Shown: positions 38,030-55,991, numbered from the stretch's first letter. The stretch: 64,000 nucleotides of DNA from Trichoplax sp. H2 (GCA_003344405.1 NOWV01000017.1:372001-436000); one strand, 5' to 3'. Notes: generated by a model from the letters alone, not told the origin. Numbers and translations: made by a program.

Positions 38030-38890
38030 CACTGTAACTAAGATGATGTGTGACTACGCAATCCTCGTTTGCTCACTATCGCCAAAATATTACTGGCTAT
38101 ACCGTATAGAAGATTAATTCCAATCCATAGTACGCATATAATAATAATCCATATTATCGCTACGAACGCCATAATTTATCATTTTTATTGAAAGCAATAG
38201 TAAAATAACTATAGTAATGTGTAAGTTACGTATCTATAATTTGTTCTGCTGACTATCTCCAGAATAATGTACGCTATATCTTGTAGAAGATTAAATCCGA
38301 GTATAATTCATAGTAACTATTATTATTATCACTACTAGCTATACAACTTGTTAGTTTATTGAGAAGGAACAGTATAAAAACTCTAGCGATATACTTTTCA
38401 TGTGTCTACAACCCGTATTGCTGATCATCGCCTGAAAATATGCGCTATATCTTGTAGCAGATTAATTTGAGCGCAGTTCAGAGTATTATAACCCATATTG
38501 TCGTTGCTAACTGTGCAATTTATCATTTTATTGAAAGAAACAGTAATAAAAACTATTACAATATATGTGCTACGTTTCTATAATTCTCATTGCTCACCAT
38601 TTCTAGAATAGTATAGGCTGTATCCTGTAAGAGATTAAATTCGAATATAATTTATAGTAACCTATTATTATCACTACTAGTTATATAACTTGCTAGTTTA
38701 TTGGAAAGACTAGTACCGTATAACAACTCTAGTGATGTACAGTACATCTATATTATATATCTACGGTCTGTAGTGCTGATTATCGGTATGCGCTACTTCT
38801 TGTAGTAGATTAATTCGAATACAGTTCGTAGCATAACCAAATTATCATTACCAGCGGTACAACTTATTATTTATTAAAAATTGAATTCAT
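38030..38890. repeat. Degenerate tandem array, about five units of about 172 bp
   Basis: The landmark GCTATATCTTGTAGAAGATTAA and its variants recur at about 38095, 38272, 38442, 38617 and 38790, a spacing of 170-177 bases. Around each copy the same order holds: a variable AACAGTA...AAAACT word, a TCTATAAT...GCTCAC/GCTGA word, the landmark, then ATTCATAGTA/AGTTCGTAGCA, TTATCACTACTAG and AACTTGTTAGTTTATTG. Copies differ by many substitutions and small indels. No open frame runs through the units. Confidence 0.75.
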
Positions 38891-39497
38891 TAGTTAGGTC
38901 ATGATAATTCTATCTGTTATAGAGTATAGTATTATTATGTCATGGTAACTGCGACTTTTTGTTAGCTTTATCAGAGTTGCTTGTTCTTATTGCTCATTAC
39001 TAATTGTTGTATTATATCTAGATAGCTGCAAGCTTGTAATACCTTATATACTGTACTCTTGTATAGACTAAATCGTCATGGATATAGAGACAATATTGTA
39101 CCTAAATAGTTTGCTGTGTGTATTTTAATGATTGTTTTGGGCCGCAGTTCTCTGCCCTAATTGTCATCATAATGTATATAGAATTGAATAGCCTTCTAGT
39201 CGCTATAGCAACAGCCAACAGTAAACTCAAAGATACATTGACTAATAAGAATTACAAATTAGAATTGGCATAATACATGAAAAATGCTAATTCTATTCTA
39301 ACTATCATCGCCTTGTACTATCTATACACTACTTGCTAAATAGTAACCTAGTGAAAAGGCAATAGCTTGTGTATCTTTGTTGAATCTGCCTATCTAATTT
39401 ACATTAGCTGAATACTACCCTAGAGATTATTACTGTAATACAATCGACCAGAGAAGATAAAATTTCCTCTAAGATTGTAGGAAGACTACCGGTTTAT

Positions 39498-39794
39498 ATG
39501 TTAATTTCCAGATTAGATAGCTTTTTTGGCCGACAGAGTAGTCTTGTAGGAAATATTAATCATACATTAATATTTACTTACCGTTCTTGTAGTTCCCTAA
39601 AGCCCAATGAATTGCTGTTAAAATTTTATGCACACAAAGCAAAATCCATTGGCTTGATAACCAATTTATTAGAGGCAAAGCAGTGGAACCAGGAGCTAAA
39701 CGATTATACTTGGATACTTTTGATAACTGACTTATTTTTGAATCGCTCTTGGACTCTGTTGCTTACGATTAGCTCAAGGTTGCTTTCTAAGTAA
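39498..39794 (+). other. Unrecognised 98-codon open frame
   Basis: Starts with ATG at 39498 and ends at a stop after 98 codons. A plausible acceptor (TTAATTTCCAG) lies just inside it, so it may be the middle of an exon or chance. I recognise no domain, signal peptide or membrane helix. It could be decayed coding sequence or a leader exon of the downstream kinase gene. Confidence 0.15.
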
Positions 39795-40420
39795 AGTTGC
39801 GCTGTGGTTGGTCGTCATTTTGCTTGGAGACTTCTCAACACTGCTTGTATTAGATACTATCTAAACATCTGCAAGAGTTGATCTAACTAAATTGATGCTT
39901 TCCTATTACCAACTGCTACTGTGGTAAAAAACTTTAATAAGGTGGTATATCATTCTAATCCTTTTTGAGGCTAGCAATTCGACACATTACTTGCCCGTGA
40001 TAAAATTTTCTTTGCGCTCGATTAGGACTTTGGCTACGGCTTTCTTGTTAGCCTTCGCATTTTTGTATTGATTATCTAATATTTTTGCAAGAATTGTTCA
40101 AGATCAATTGATACTTGATCGAATTTTCTAGTAAAGTAACGCGATTGCCTTCTAATCCAGCTGGTTAAATTTATTTTTTTCCATCTAAAAGTAATCAACT
40201 TGTAATACCGTTACTGGCGCCGGATAATTCCGTTATCCTATTTCTTAAGAGGCTTTCAGAGTAGGATCAGTATCAAACTCCAGTATAGTTCAAAAGGTGT
40301 TATTATTATCAATCTGTAATTTATTACAGGTTTAAAACGACCCAGACTTGACATTTATTCTGCCATATATCAATCTAAAAACCATCAATCGGTCATTGCT
40401 ATTGAATTGTTTAATTAATT

Positions 40421-43400
40421 ATGGAGTTTCAACAACGAACTGTTATGCCTTATAGAGATAATGAAAGGCGCACTGTCAAAGTTAAATTTTATAAAAATGG
40501 GGATCAATACTTTCAAGGACTACCAATGAATATTTCAATCAATCGATATCGTAGTATGGAGGCATTACTCAATGAATTAACACGCTCTATTTCCTTACCT
40601 CGCGGTGTTCGCTATGTGATGACGCCCGATAATGGCAAGAAAATACAAAGCGTCCATGAATTACAAGACGGCAAAGCTTACATCTGTTCCAGTTTCAATT
40701 CGTTAAGTAAAATAGAATATGGTAAAGCTGCTCGACCTGCCTGGCGTCCAAATACTAAACTAGCACCATTAGGTGCAAAACCAGTTGTCTTAGCTAAGCC
40801 TAAAATGTTTGAATTAGAAAAACAACGAGAACAACGTTTAAATCGTCTACTTCAACAGCCAAAGATAGTTACTGTCGTCAAAAGTGGGCCACGACCTAGA
40901 AAAGTAGGTAAAATTATGTTAAATAAGAAGACCGGACAAACTTTTGATCAAGTATTAAATGATATCTCAGAAACATTACGATTACCATCTAATAATCGAA
41001 TTAAAAAGTTATATACAACAAATGGCAAGGCGCTACGCGAGTTGTCGGAAATGTTGGGATCAGATAAGATTTTCATTGCTGTTGGATCAGAAGGTTTAAA
41101 AATGTCTGATCTTGAAGAAATTATGGAAGAAGTTCGTAATTTGCCTGGAAATAATGGCTCTATTTCTCATGGTGCATCTAGTTTTGGTAATAAAAAACCA
41201 ATTTTAAAACCAATAGGCCAGGAAAAAAACAATCCTCAATCTCATCAACCTGTAAAAACCGATGATTCAACTAAAAGAGCCTCAAGAAATCGAGTAGCAG
41301 ATACCGCTGACATATCAAGAGTTTCCAATGCCAACGATTTAAATAAATCCTCAAATAACAAATTAGCTGATACTACACAGAAATCAAGAGCTTCAAGTGA
41401 TACACTTTCTGAAAAAATGCCATTAACAAATCAAAATATTGAGAAGGATACTTATGAAAACGAAAAGGATATTGATGAAAGTGAGAAGAATGAAGATCAA
41501 GTTGACAAACAAGCATCAAACGACGATATCTTTAGTCCCGTCAAGGATACGGTTACAGATGGCGATGGTGATACACACTCTGAAAAAATGCCATTAACAA
41601 ATCAAAATATTGAGAAGGATATTGATGAAAACGAAAAGGATTTTAACGAAAGCGAAAAGGATATTGATGAAAGTGAGAAGAATGAAGATAGAGTTGACAA
41701 GCAAGCATCAAACGACGATATCTTTAGTCATGTCAAGGATACGGTTACAGATGGTGATGTTTTCGATGCTACTGCAGATATAGAAAAGGAGGAAGAAAGC
41801 AAATCGAACAAAGATAATCTAGATCGATCTTCTATCCATGGCGAAGATAATCACGAGCGATCCTCTGTCCACAACGAAGATAATGGAATAAATTTAAATC
41901 AAGAAAAAGCGGGCGATAACGAGGAAAAGGAAGACACAAACAACGCTAAAGATCCTGCTACGCCTGTAAAACTGGGGGATACGTTTATAAATAAAGTCAA
42001 TAATAAAAATATTAATAAATCTGCTGGTAGAAATACCCCTGAAAATAATGAACCTTTACCTAATCGAGAGGGAACTTATGAAGATTATTATGTCAAAGGG
42101 AATATAATTGGGGATGGTAATTTTGCTGAAGTGTTTCACTGCGTTGAGCAAGATACATTGGTAGAATATGCCTTGAAATTAGTCCATAAAAGCAAAATCA
42201 AAGGCAAGGAAAGCATGATCCAAGATGAGATTAACATCATGAAAAAATGTCGTCATAAAAACATTATACGATTGATTGAAGTATTCGACACTCAGATAGA
42301 GATCCAATTAGTTATGGAACTAGTAAAAGGTGGTGATTTATTCGATCTTATCTCCGATGTTTCAAAATTTACCGAATTTGAAGCTAGTGGATTAATTGGA
42401 GATTTGGCGGCTGCTCTGCAGTACCTCCATAAACGAAGCATTATTCATCGCGATCTAAAACCAGAAAATTTATTAGTAAGTTGTGGTAATTCAACTGATT
42501 CTACTTGGATATGATAATTTGTGACAATCTGTTTGGCTGCTTAATTATTCGATAAGTTTATCCTCATTAATGCATGCTACTCAATAAAATTCTGTTCGTT
42601 AGTACTTGATAGACTTGTAGGATATAGGATGTTGCTCTATTCGATTTATTGCGAAAATTATTGTTAGTTACATCTATTGGTTAGGCAGACTTCCTATTAC
42701 ATTAGTATCATTATTAAGAGTTTACTAATAGATAAATAAGATATTGTAAACGAGATTGCAATAGTCACTAATCATATGGTGTTCGATTTCTTCTATACTC
42801 TATGTATTAGATTCGTTAAAATATAAATATTCATAAATTACCGCTACGCTATTTAGTGATAAGATGTAGACTTCATTTTTACTAGGTAATTATTATAAAG
42901 TACCGTAGTAAGTTAAGACTTTATCATCGCAACATAATATTGTAAATAGATAGAATATCAATCACATAATTTACTATGTACATACAAATTAAATTAATAT
43001 TACTTCTACCAGCTATATTGAATGTGTTGTCTCTGTTATTGCTTCATTACTAGATTACACAAAACTTTGACGATACTTTTACGTTAAAACTTGGTGATTT
43101 TGGTCTAGCAGTTGTGGTAACTGAGCCGCTATTTCAAATTTGTGGTACACCAACATATTTAGCTCCTGAAGTTCTTGCTGAAACTGGGTATGGTCTTCCA
43201 GCAGATATGTGGGCAACTGGTGTTATCAACTACATTGTACTATGCGGTTTTCCACCATTTCGTAGTAAAGATCGTAATCAAAATGAACTATTTAATATCA
43301 TTAAGAAAGGCGAATTCGAGTATCTATCACCATATTGGGATGATATATCCGATACCGCTACCGACTTGGTTGATAACCTTTTGATGGTTAATCCAGTTGA

Positions 43401-43656
43401 TCGTTATACCGCCGAGCAAGTACTAAAACATCCATGGATTGTAAATAGAGCTGGATCGATATCAGACGTTGATCTTAAGGACAACATAACCAATAATATT
43501 CGAGAGAATTTCGATCCTAAGAAATCATTTAAAGCTGCTGCTCTAGCTGTTCGAACGGCAAAATTACTTGATCAAACTGTAGAGTCGCGTGCAGAATCAA
43601 GGCAAGACAACGATGATGACATATTTGGCGGAGATGACGAAGATTTTGGATTATAG
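40421..43656 (+). CDS. DCLK: Doublecortin-like kinase (two DCX domains plus CaMK-type kinase)
   Basis: Two exons, 40421-42475 and 43054-43656, joined in phase 0 to 885 residues. DCX domain 1 is about residues 17-105 (VKVKFYKNGDQYFQG, then LLNELTRSISLPRGVRYV). DCX domain 2 is about 147-235 (IKKLYTTNGKAL, DKIFIAVGSEG). These bind microtubules. A long acidic linker (about 240-545) contains a direct duplication. The kinase runs about 553-810: glycine loop GDGNFAEV (564-571), Lys586 in YALKLV, HRDLKPEN (676-683), DFG (700-702), CGTPTYLAPE and a GYGLPADMWATGVINYIVLCGFPPF match to DCLK1-3. All catalytic residues are intact. The acidic C-tail ends DDEDFGL. The only intron falls right after HRDLKPENLL; its retention would add 12 codons and stop, giving a truncated kinase. 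Which vertebrate DCLK paralogue it matches is not resolvable. Confidence 0.95.
41411..41757 (+). repeat. Direct duplication inside the DCLK acidic linker
   Basis: Two in-frame copies at about 41411-41574 (residues 331-385) and 41582-41757 (residues 388-446). Each begins EKMPLTNQNIEKD and ends DKQASNDDIFS-VKDTVTDGD. The second copy has an extra NESEKDIDESEK-type insertion. Nucleotide identity is very high, so the duplication looks recent or homogenised. Confidence 0.9.
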
Positions 43657-44903
43657 TGAAATGGCTTGATTTATATTGTATGTTATCTCAATCCACGGTA
43701 AACATGCTCTAATAAAAATGATCAATAGACTAGAATTATGTATAGCTTTAGTTGAAGACCCTATAAAGTGATGTAAAATAGAGATGATTATCATGTAATG
43801 TCTATAATCGAACTCTATCTTGAATGCTGGCCTATCATTTAAACACTTTTAATACAATGTTTCATTATTTGGTGATGTGACATCATGAATGATGCTAGGA
43901 CCTCATGCTATTTATTGTTTTGCTATCAAAGAAACGATCTGAATTTATATTTCAGTAATTCATAGTGATACCTACCAGGTATTGGTTACTAGAATGAAAT
44001 ATGTCCATAGTGATATTTTTCTTGATATTTAAAAGACTCAAATTTGACTGATATTTAGACACTCTGATGGAAATTGTAGTTTTGCTGACTTTTAATAAAA
44101 AATCGCTACTTTTACTGAATTTGTTGTTATAACTGAGTCAAGGAAAGCTGGCAGTAATTGGCATTAAGAACGCTCCCACTGTAATATTAACGCGGTGTTG
44201 ATTACAGTTACCGTTTATACAAAATATAGGCCAAGTTCAACGAATTACGGTAGTTTTTACTACACACAAAGCAGTAGAGAACTATTGATCGCAGATTTCA
44301 TTCAATTTAATAAGGATAACATCTTGGAAATATTCACATATAAGTTTCCTGGCAGTCATTTAGTTACTAAAGTAATTAGTATCTTTATAAAATTATTTAT
44401 TGCCATTGTTCGTTATAGTTGCGAGTCGTAAGTCTAACCTTAGGTTACGTATATTACGGTATATAGGATTTCATTTTTGTGTGAATCTTATACGCGTAAA
44501 AGACTAGGAGTTGGGTACGTAGCTCGATTCTGTATGTGTAATGTAACGGTAAGATTGATCCGTACAATTATTGGTCGTCTATTAGCTTTAGTAGACATTA
44601 ATGTATTTGAGTATTTAAAGTATATGGTTTCGCTTACTGACGAATGGGTAGAGGTTATTAAGGGAAATATATCCTTTGCATGAAATCTATAACACAAATA
44701 CAACGCAAAAGACCAGGTATCATATCAATGTGCATTTATTTTTGTTTTACATCTACTGCTAGTACAACTGCTAAAAAATGCAACCCGATGATGCAATAGG
44801 AATATTATGCGAATATTATCTTGATAGAAAAGATACAGCGATGAATTAGCGCTTCATTTTAAGTTGATTGACAAGGCTTCTATTTCGGACAAATTGACTC
44901 AGT
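43657..44903. other. Intergenic region between convergent DCLK and SOD2
   Basis: About 1.2 kb of AT-rich sequence. It contains a poly(A) signal for DCLK (43711) and a candidate one for SOD2 on the minus strand (TTTATT at 44735-44740). Short open frames near 44195-44700 on both strands have no recognisable similarity. Confidence 0.45.
43711..43716 (+). terminator. Canonical poly(A) signal of DCLK
   Basis: AATAAA lies 55 bases after the DCLK stop codon, a typical distance for a short 3' UTR. Confidence 0.55.
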
Positions 44904-46271
44904 TTAAGCCTTAGCATTTCGAAAATTATTAGCTACGTCATTCCAATTAATTACATCAAATATTGCATTGACATAATTAGGCCTAACATTCTTATACTGC
45001 AAGTAATAAGCGTGCTCCCAGACGTCAATACCAAGTAATGGAACGTAGCCTGAAGGTAAAAATTTTTTCGATAGTTACTAACATGTTAGAATAGAGATAG
45101 TAAGTGGAAAATATTTTCATTCGAATGGAAGTTTAACCTGTCGTTGCTTGCAATGGATCTTGGTTTGCACACGTAGCTATCTTAAGAGAGTTGCTTTCCT
45201 TACAATATCCCTAAATCGAATAATACATTTTAAGTTATTGGCATCGATTGGGTACTACCGTATTGACCAATCTTAAGGTAAATGTCTGCTTCAATGTTAT
45301 TTACCAGCCAACCCCATCCTGAGCCTTGAATAGCAATGGTTGCAGCAGATAATTTGGATTTAAAGTTATCAAAAGATCCAAAACAGGCATTAATAGCATC
45401 GCCTAGCTCTCCTGTGGAGTGATGAAAAGTGTTCATGAGTAATGATTCATCCCACTATGACGATGATCCAAATGTAGTACACGTATATACGTACTGTTGA
45501 TTTTTAAGATAAGTGAAATTATGTCATGGCTATTAGTTCATGACGATATGAACAAGCATTATTGCGTTATCGCAACATTAAAATAGCGTATGTAGGCATT
45601 TGTAAATTAGCACTACAGATTACAGTATGAAGGGTAGATAAATGTTAACGTTACCTATAAGGAATTGTAATATACTGTACACTGATTGATTTACCGGTTG
45701 GTAGTCCGCCGCCATCATTGGATAGATTTTTCCAAAATATTGAATGATTGATATGACCACCACCATTGAATCGTAGAGCTCCTTGTAATGTAATGACTCC
45801 GCTGATATCATCTAATTAAGTTCAACAAATTAGTACGAGTTCTCCTAATCTTCTTAGAATAGGCTACTCAATATTGATATGACAGTGAAGCCGCTGGCAC
45901 GAGTACCGAGCAAAGTTTTATTCATTCGCTACGAAATTATTACTAGACTATTACTACAACGACAAGAAGGATCATGGACTGCAAGATTGAATTTTATCTA
46001 TGATATTCAATAGGTAAAAGGAGGAAAGATGATGCCTACTTTTGCTTGTTGCTTCAGCTAGTTTTTCTTCAGCAGCATTCAAGTTGGTAACGTAAGTTTG
46101 ATGGTGCTTGCTGTGATGTAGTTCCATAATCTCAGCAGAAATGGTAGGCTCTAATGCATTGTAAGCATACGGCAGTGGCGGTAAGTCATGCTTCCTTCTA
46201 GCTTGAGTGATGAGCAGTGCACTATGGCAGCTATTTCTTCCTAAAGATTGGCGAAGAACGTTGGCTAACAT
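44904..46271 (-). CDS. SOD2: Superoxide dismutase [Mn], mitochondrial
   Basis: Five minus-strand exons: 46271-46040, 45811-45695, 45411-45305, 45210-45138, 45049-44904; 224 residues (human precursor 222). It converts superoxide to oxygen and hydrogen peroxide in the mitochondrial matrix. The first 26 residues are basic and uncharged-polar (LRQSLGRNS...TQARR), a mitochondrial targeting peptide; the mature protein would start KHDLPPLPY, as in human KHSLPDLPY. Metal ligands are all present: His52 (LHHSKHH), His100 (HINHSIFW), Asp185 and His189 ([10 protein letters not shown]). GSGWGWL and CANQDPL are also conserved. The glycine-rich NGGGHINHS and the matrix leader favour the manganese form. The start ATG at 46271 is the first in frame with the leader. 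It is divergent from WDR5, and a dense ACAGT repeat cluster starts 100 bases upstream. Confidence 0.96.
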
Positions 46272-46370
46272 TTCGTTTATTGTTTTTCACTCGCTTAGCT
46301 TTAGCTGCTTTTCCTGGCAAGAAAAGGTTCGGCGTATGTGATTTGTTGTGTAAGGCTGCTGGCTGTCATC

Positions 46371-46620
46371 TTACAGTACAGTACAGTACTGTACAGTATG
46401 TACTGTACAGAACGTACGGTACATTATTTTACAATGGAAGTACTGTACACATACATACGGATTGACGGACGTGCTCCAGGCATACAGTGTACAGTGTACA
46501 GTACATTACTCCAAGTTTTTACACACAACTGTGTACTGTACATTGTACAGTACATGGACGTCTTCGCGGTCTGGTCCGGTTCGGACCTTGGTGAGTACAA
46601 TACTCTTCTGTACAGTACTA
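46371..46620. repeat. Densest ACAGT/ACTGT palindromic cluster, SOD2 promoter-proximal
   Basis: Runs of ACAGT and ACTGT pentamers in both orientations over about 250 bases, including the perfect palindrome TACAGTACTGTA at 46382-46393 and several ACTGTACAGT palindromes. The cluster begins 100 bases upstream of the SOD2 start codon. The inverted halves could fold into hairpins. Confidence 0.85.
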
Positions 46621-47173
46621 TAGAATAGAATTCAAAGATGGTAACTGGTACTGGTTAGCTGTTTCTGGAATGTCGTCACAATTCGTGACATGGACATTGG
46701 ACATTCGGATATGGACGCACTAGTGGCTAGGCTACTGACTACATGAAGTAGACTGTAGTAAATGACTTATTAAGTGAAATCCTATTTGGCCAAAAATGTC
46801 CAAGTGACTTATTGGTATCAAGCCCTACGAATGTTGTATTGCCACGATAGTACTATATAGTACTATTGCTCTACTTATCCTCACCTTCGATGCTCTATTT
46901 CTATTCACTTATTCACTACTATTCATTTCAAAACATTGTTGACGTTCAATAACCGCTTTCAAGCAGAACTTACTGCAGGATTCAATGAAATAATACTTAA
47001 TTTCGAGGCTAAGTCATAAACAGAATGGAGCAATTCTATATACAGTATACTACAGTAGGTCTCGAACGAATAGAAAGTATTTGGAACACATTCCTTTTCA
47101 GACGAGATGAGTCTCCATGTCCAACTGTCCGAGGACCCATCGAGTCGATGGCCCAAGACAATAAAACTCTTTC

Positions 47174-47260
47174 TACAGTACAGTACAGTGTACGGTAAAG
47201 TACAGTACAATGTATGGTAAAGTACAGTACAGGACAGTTTAGCGCTAGCTATACTGTACT
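47174..47260. repeat. ACAGT repeat cluster, WDR5 promoter-proximal
   Basis: Tandem ACAGT pentamers interrupted by GTACGGTAAAGT-type spacers that are themselves repeated, plus a final ACTGTACT. It lies about 220-310 bases upstream of the WDR5 start codon. Confidence 0.8.
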
Positions 47261-47481
47261 CTGGCTGCCTAGTGTACTATACGACGTCACTGTTCCATTC
47301 AAGCCAATACGGCCATATTCGCAGTAATGCCATTGGCATGAGATAGCACGTTGACCACCTTTTGTTGTTGGCCATGGGCCTTGTGCTTGTACCATGCCCA
47401 GTAGTAGTAGCATACAAATGTGACAATCTTTCCGCGCTTTAACCTAACTTCAGTGCTAATTCTACTGTATGTACGGCGGTA

Positions 47482-50642
<3,161 letters not shown>

Positions 50643-52523
50643 TCTATTGGACTGATGCCGTGAATCTGAAAATGACCGGGATCTAGTTTTTAGATTGTGG
50701 TAAATGTACTATAAACATGTTGTAATTATCAGCTGTGGTAGCATAAAATAGTTCATCAAAGTGAGCGCCAGGACACGTATCATCCATCATACTATCATGA
50801 TCTATTTAACTATATATGTTTACGGTAGATGATAGTATTTATTAAACTATTTGATAAGTCAGCAGCTATTGCATTCTTTATCAGTTATTATTAAAATACA
50901 ATGAACTCTTCTGACGCTCCCTTTGATAGCAAGTAACTTTAGTTTCACTCTTAACCTGTGATAAATTTATAGTGTATAAAGATACGTAGACTCATTAACA
51001 CGCGATTGGTTTATACCTTTAATAAACTATTGCTTACTTCGATATTAGATTCTGACGTTATTCTATATTATATAATATGTATATTTAATATACTGTAGCT
51101 GCGTCAAAGTTTTTGATCCTATCGATGTATTTATTTATTGTTGGAAAGGCTAAGTATCTTACGGTAGTGCTGTAGCTTCATACCATTAGGATTAACCTCA
51201 ACATATATGTACGAGTATATATATAGTACATTAGAGGGTCTTAAGGATTTACAGTACCTACAGTGTGGTACGCTGCTGACAATAAAATTAATTGATAGTT
51301 ATTGTAAAAAATGCTGCTGAATAAATGGATTATCAGTATTGCTGAAGATGAGGTTACACTATGCGAAAGAAATGCGAAATTTTTAGCTAATTTTAACTAC
51401 TATGCACCCATGTATGCATAAACGTGTATACGTACGTGTGTTAATGTTGGCTTTAGATATTGAAGTAAAAGAGAAGGCGCGTTATTGCTTGGCTACTGTA
51501 ATATTACCAGGGAGCACAATAAAATGGTGTTTTCTTCCCCCATTACTTCATCATAGCTAAAAATTTTCCAGAATGATACGTTATACACTTAAATACTTAG
51601 ATCGATGGAAGCATAAACGTTAGGTACTGTATTCTTTATGTAGTGAAGTATGCTATTAAGTATTCATGCATTAGCGAGTGTAAATGTTAGAAGTAGTAGT
51701 ATCCTGGTAAGAGATATTGTATACTGAGAGCAGAGACTACTAAAAAGAAAGGGACAAGATAGGAAGCGATCATTCACTATACTAATGATGTAGGGACTTA
51801 CTGTTTTACGGGTCATTTCAACTGTATCGCATGTCTGCAATAGTACGTATACTACTGTCTATACTGTCCACGATTGACATCCAAATTAGCTACGATTAGC
51901 CTGCTAAATTGGTTTTGTGTAGTATGGCATACGGTTTCATTGGTACTGTATAGCAGAATGATTGAAAAAATGATAAGTCTTCACATTATTTGGCACTGAA
52001 GGCCGCTTCCTGTCCCGTCTCTGCGAAGAGTTAGCCAGTTGTAAAACATTATGAATTACAGGATATAACGTAGACAATCGAATAACTACGATTGTAATTG
52101 ATTGTGTTGTATCGAAAAAGCGTTATTAATCATATAAAAGAGATATCGTAAAATATCGTTCATTACGATCGACTAAAGGCTGATCAATCGAATCGTTATT
52201 GTGCTGCTAGGTCGCTAATACAGTATGTTACATGCAAGTATATTGGATATTGGACTCGCATTTATAGAAACTACGGCTGAAATTGCTAGCGTGATCACAA
52301 CGGCATGATTGACGTTCTTTATTATTATTACATCAATATGAGACGAATAGCTAGTACTGGTGTGCTGTACTATACAAGTGTAGACAGCTTACAGTGCAGT
52401 GCATCAATGTAAATCTGAATAACAACCAGGCTGCCTTGAATTTGTACGTCGAAGTTTGATTCCTCGATTGGTTTTTAGATGCTGATTGCTGCAAAAATTG
52501 AAACTGAACGGCAGTTGTATCCT

Positions 52524-52595
52524 GTAGACTGTACAGTACAGTGCACCTACTGTATGAGAGCAAGTGTATTATCAGGACTGTACTATACTGTAGCA
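52524..52595. repeat. ACAGT/ACTGT cluster upstream of PHYHD1 (distal)
   Basis: Repeated GTACAGTACAGT and ACTGTACTATACTGTAG words, about 460-530 bases before the PHYHD1 start codon. Confidence 0.7.
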
Positions 52596-52685
52596 GTATT
52601 ATGACCAAGCTGCACTATAGACAGCTAGTCAAAATTTACTTTCTACTGTAAGCACTGAGTCACCGACAGCACACTTTACTTACAC

Positions 52686-52842
52686 TACAGTACAGTAAAG
52701 TACTATCAAGCTGACCATGGTATTGTGCAAAATGAGCTGTCGCCCCTTGAGTCTTCTTCGGGAATTTTTATTCTCCATCCATAGCATTCATCAATCGGGT
52801 CAGACTATGGCAAATTTCCCTACATACAGTACAGTAGTTTTA
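52686..52842. repeat. ACAGT words upstream of PHYHD1 (middle)
   Basis: Two short groups, CTACAGTACAGTAAAGTAC near 52686-52705 and ATACAGTACAGTAG near 52826-52839, separated by ordinary sequence. Confidence 0.6.
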
Positions 52843-52977
52843 CCTCATAATCAAAAGTGGTCATAAAGTCAGAGAGGCAACGATGACAACTTATTTTGCA
52901 CAGAGTACTAGCATCGTATGAGGTAATTGTCTTCCCTTGTCACATAGTGCACACGGAATAGATTGCAATTGTGGAAT

Positions 52978-53039
52978 GTACTGTACTGTACACTGTACTG
53001 TACAGTAGAGACCCTTATTATTTGTGTCCAGTACAGTAG
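52978..53039. repeat. ACTGT/ACAGT cluster immediately upstream of the PHYHD1 start codon
   Basis: ACTGTACTGTACACTGT followed by ACTGTACAGTAG, then a CAGTACAGTAGG word ending 15 bases before the PHYHD1 ATG. This is the closest approach of the repeat family to a start codon here, so it probably lies in the 5' UTR or core promoter. A further copy (TACAGTATACTGTA, near 53216) is in intron 1. Confidence 0.8.
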
Positions 53040-53054
53040 GTAAAACCGCTCAAA

Positions 53055-55985
<2,931 letters not shown>

Positions 55986-55986
<1 letters not shown>

Positions 55987-55991
55987 ATAAA
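55986..55991 (+). terminator. Canonical poly(A) signal overlapping the PHYHD1 stop codon
   Basis: AATAAA begins on the last base of the PHYHD1 TGA. The 3' UTR would be 10-30 bases if used, a pattern also seen at the polycystin-1-like gene. Confidence 0.4.

Larger units (their letters stand above)
36470..40420. other. Long intergenic region with a tandem array
   Basis: About 4 kb between two plus-strand genes. It holds the roughly 172-bp tandem array (38.03-38.89 kb) and one unrecognised 98-codon frame (39498-39794). The 39.8-40.3 kb part has fragments of open frame broken by stops on both strands and could be decayed coding sequence. The 3' part presumably holds the doublecortin-like kinase promoter. 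Confidence 0.4.
46272..47481. other. Divergent promoter region between SOD2 and WDR5
   Basis: A 1.2-kb spacer between divergent housekeeping genes. Two ACAGT/ACTGT clusters (46371-46620 and 47174-47260) sit near its two ends, one by each gene. Short open frames here are artefacts of the repeats. Confidence 0.55.
50643..53054. other. Intergenic region between WDR5 and PHYHD1
   Basis: About 2.4 kb without a supported gene. The first 1.8 kb is AT-rich and featureless; the last 0.55 kb holds four ACAGT/ACTGT clusters leading up to the PHYHD1 start. A minus-strand frame at 52351-52608 overlaps these repeats and is rejected as a gene. Confidence 0.5.

Noticed and set aside
44195-44703. Short frames on both strands between DCLK and SOD2
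   Set aside because: They lie between two convergent 3' ends, lack similarity and overlap one another on opposite strands.
46217-46628. Two plus-strand frames rich in TVQYSTVQY-like residues
   Set aside because: They are translations of the ACAGT repeat cluster and overlap SOD2 exon 1 on the other strand.
52351-52608. 85-codon minus-strand frame
   Set aside because: Covers a repeat cluster, has no recognisable similarity and no neighbouring exons.
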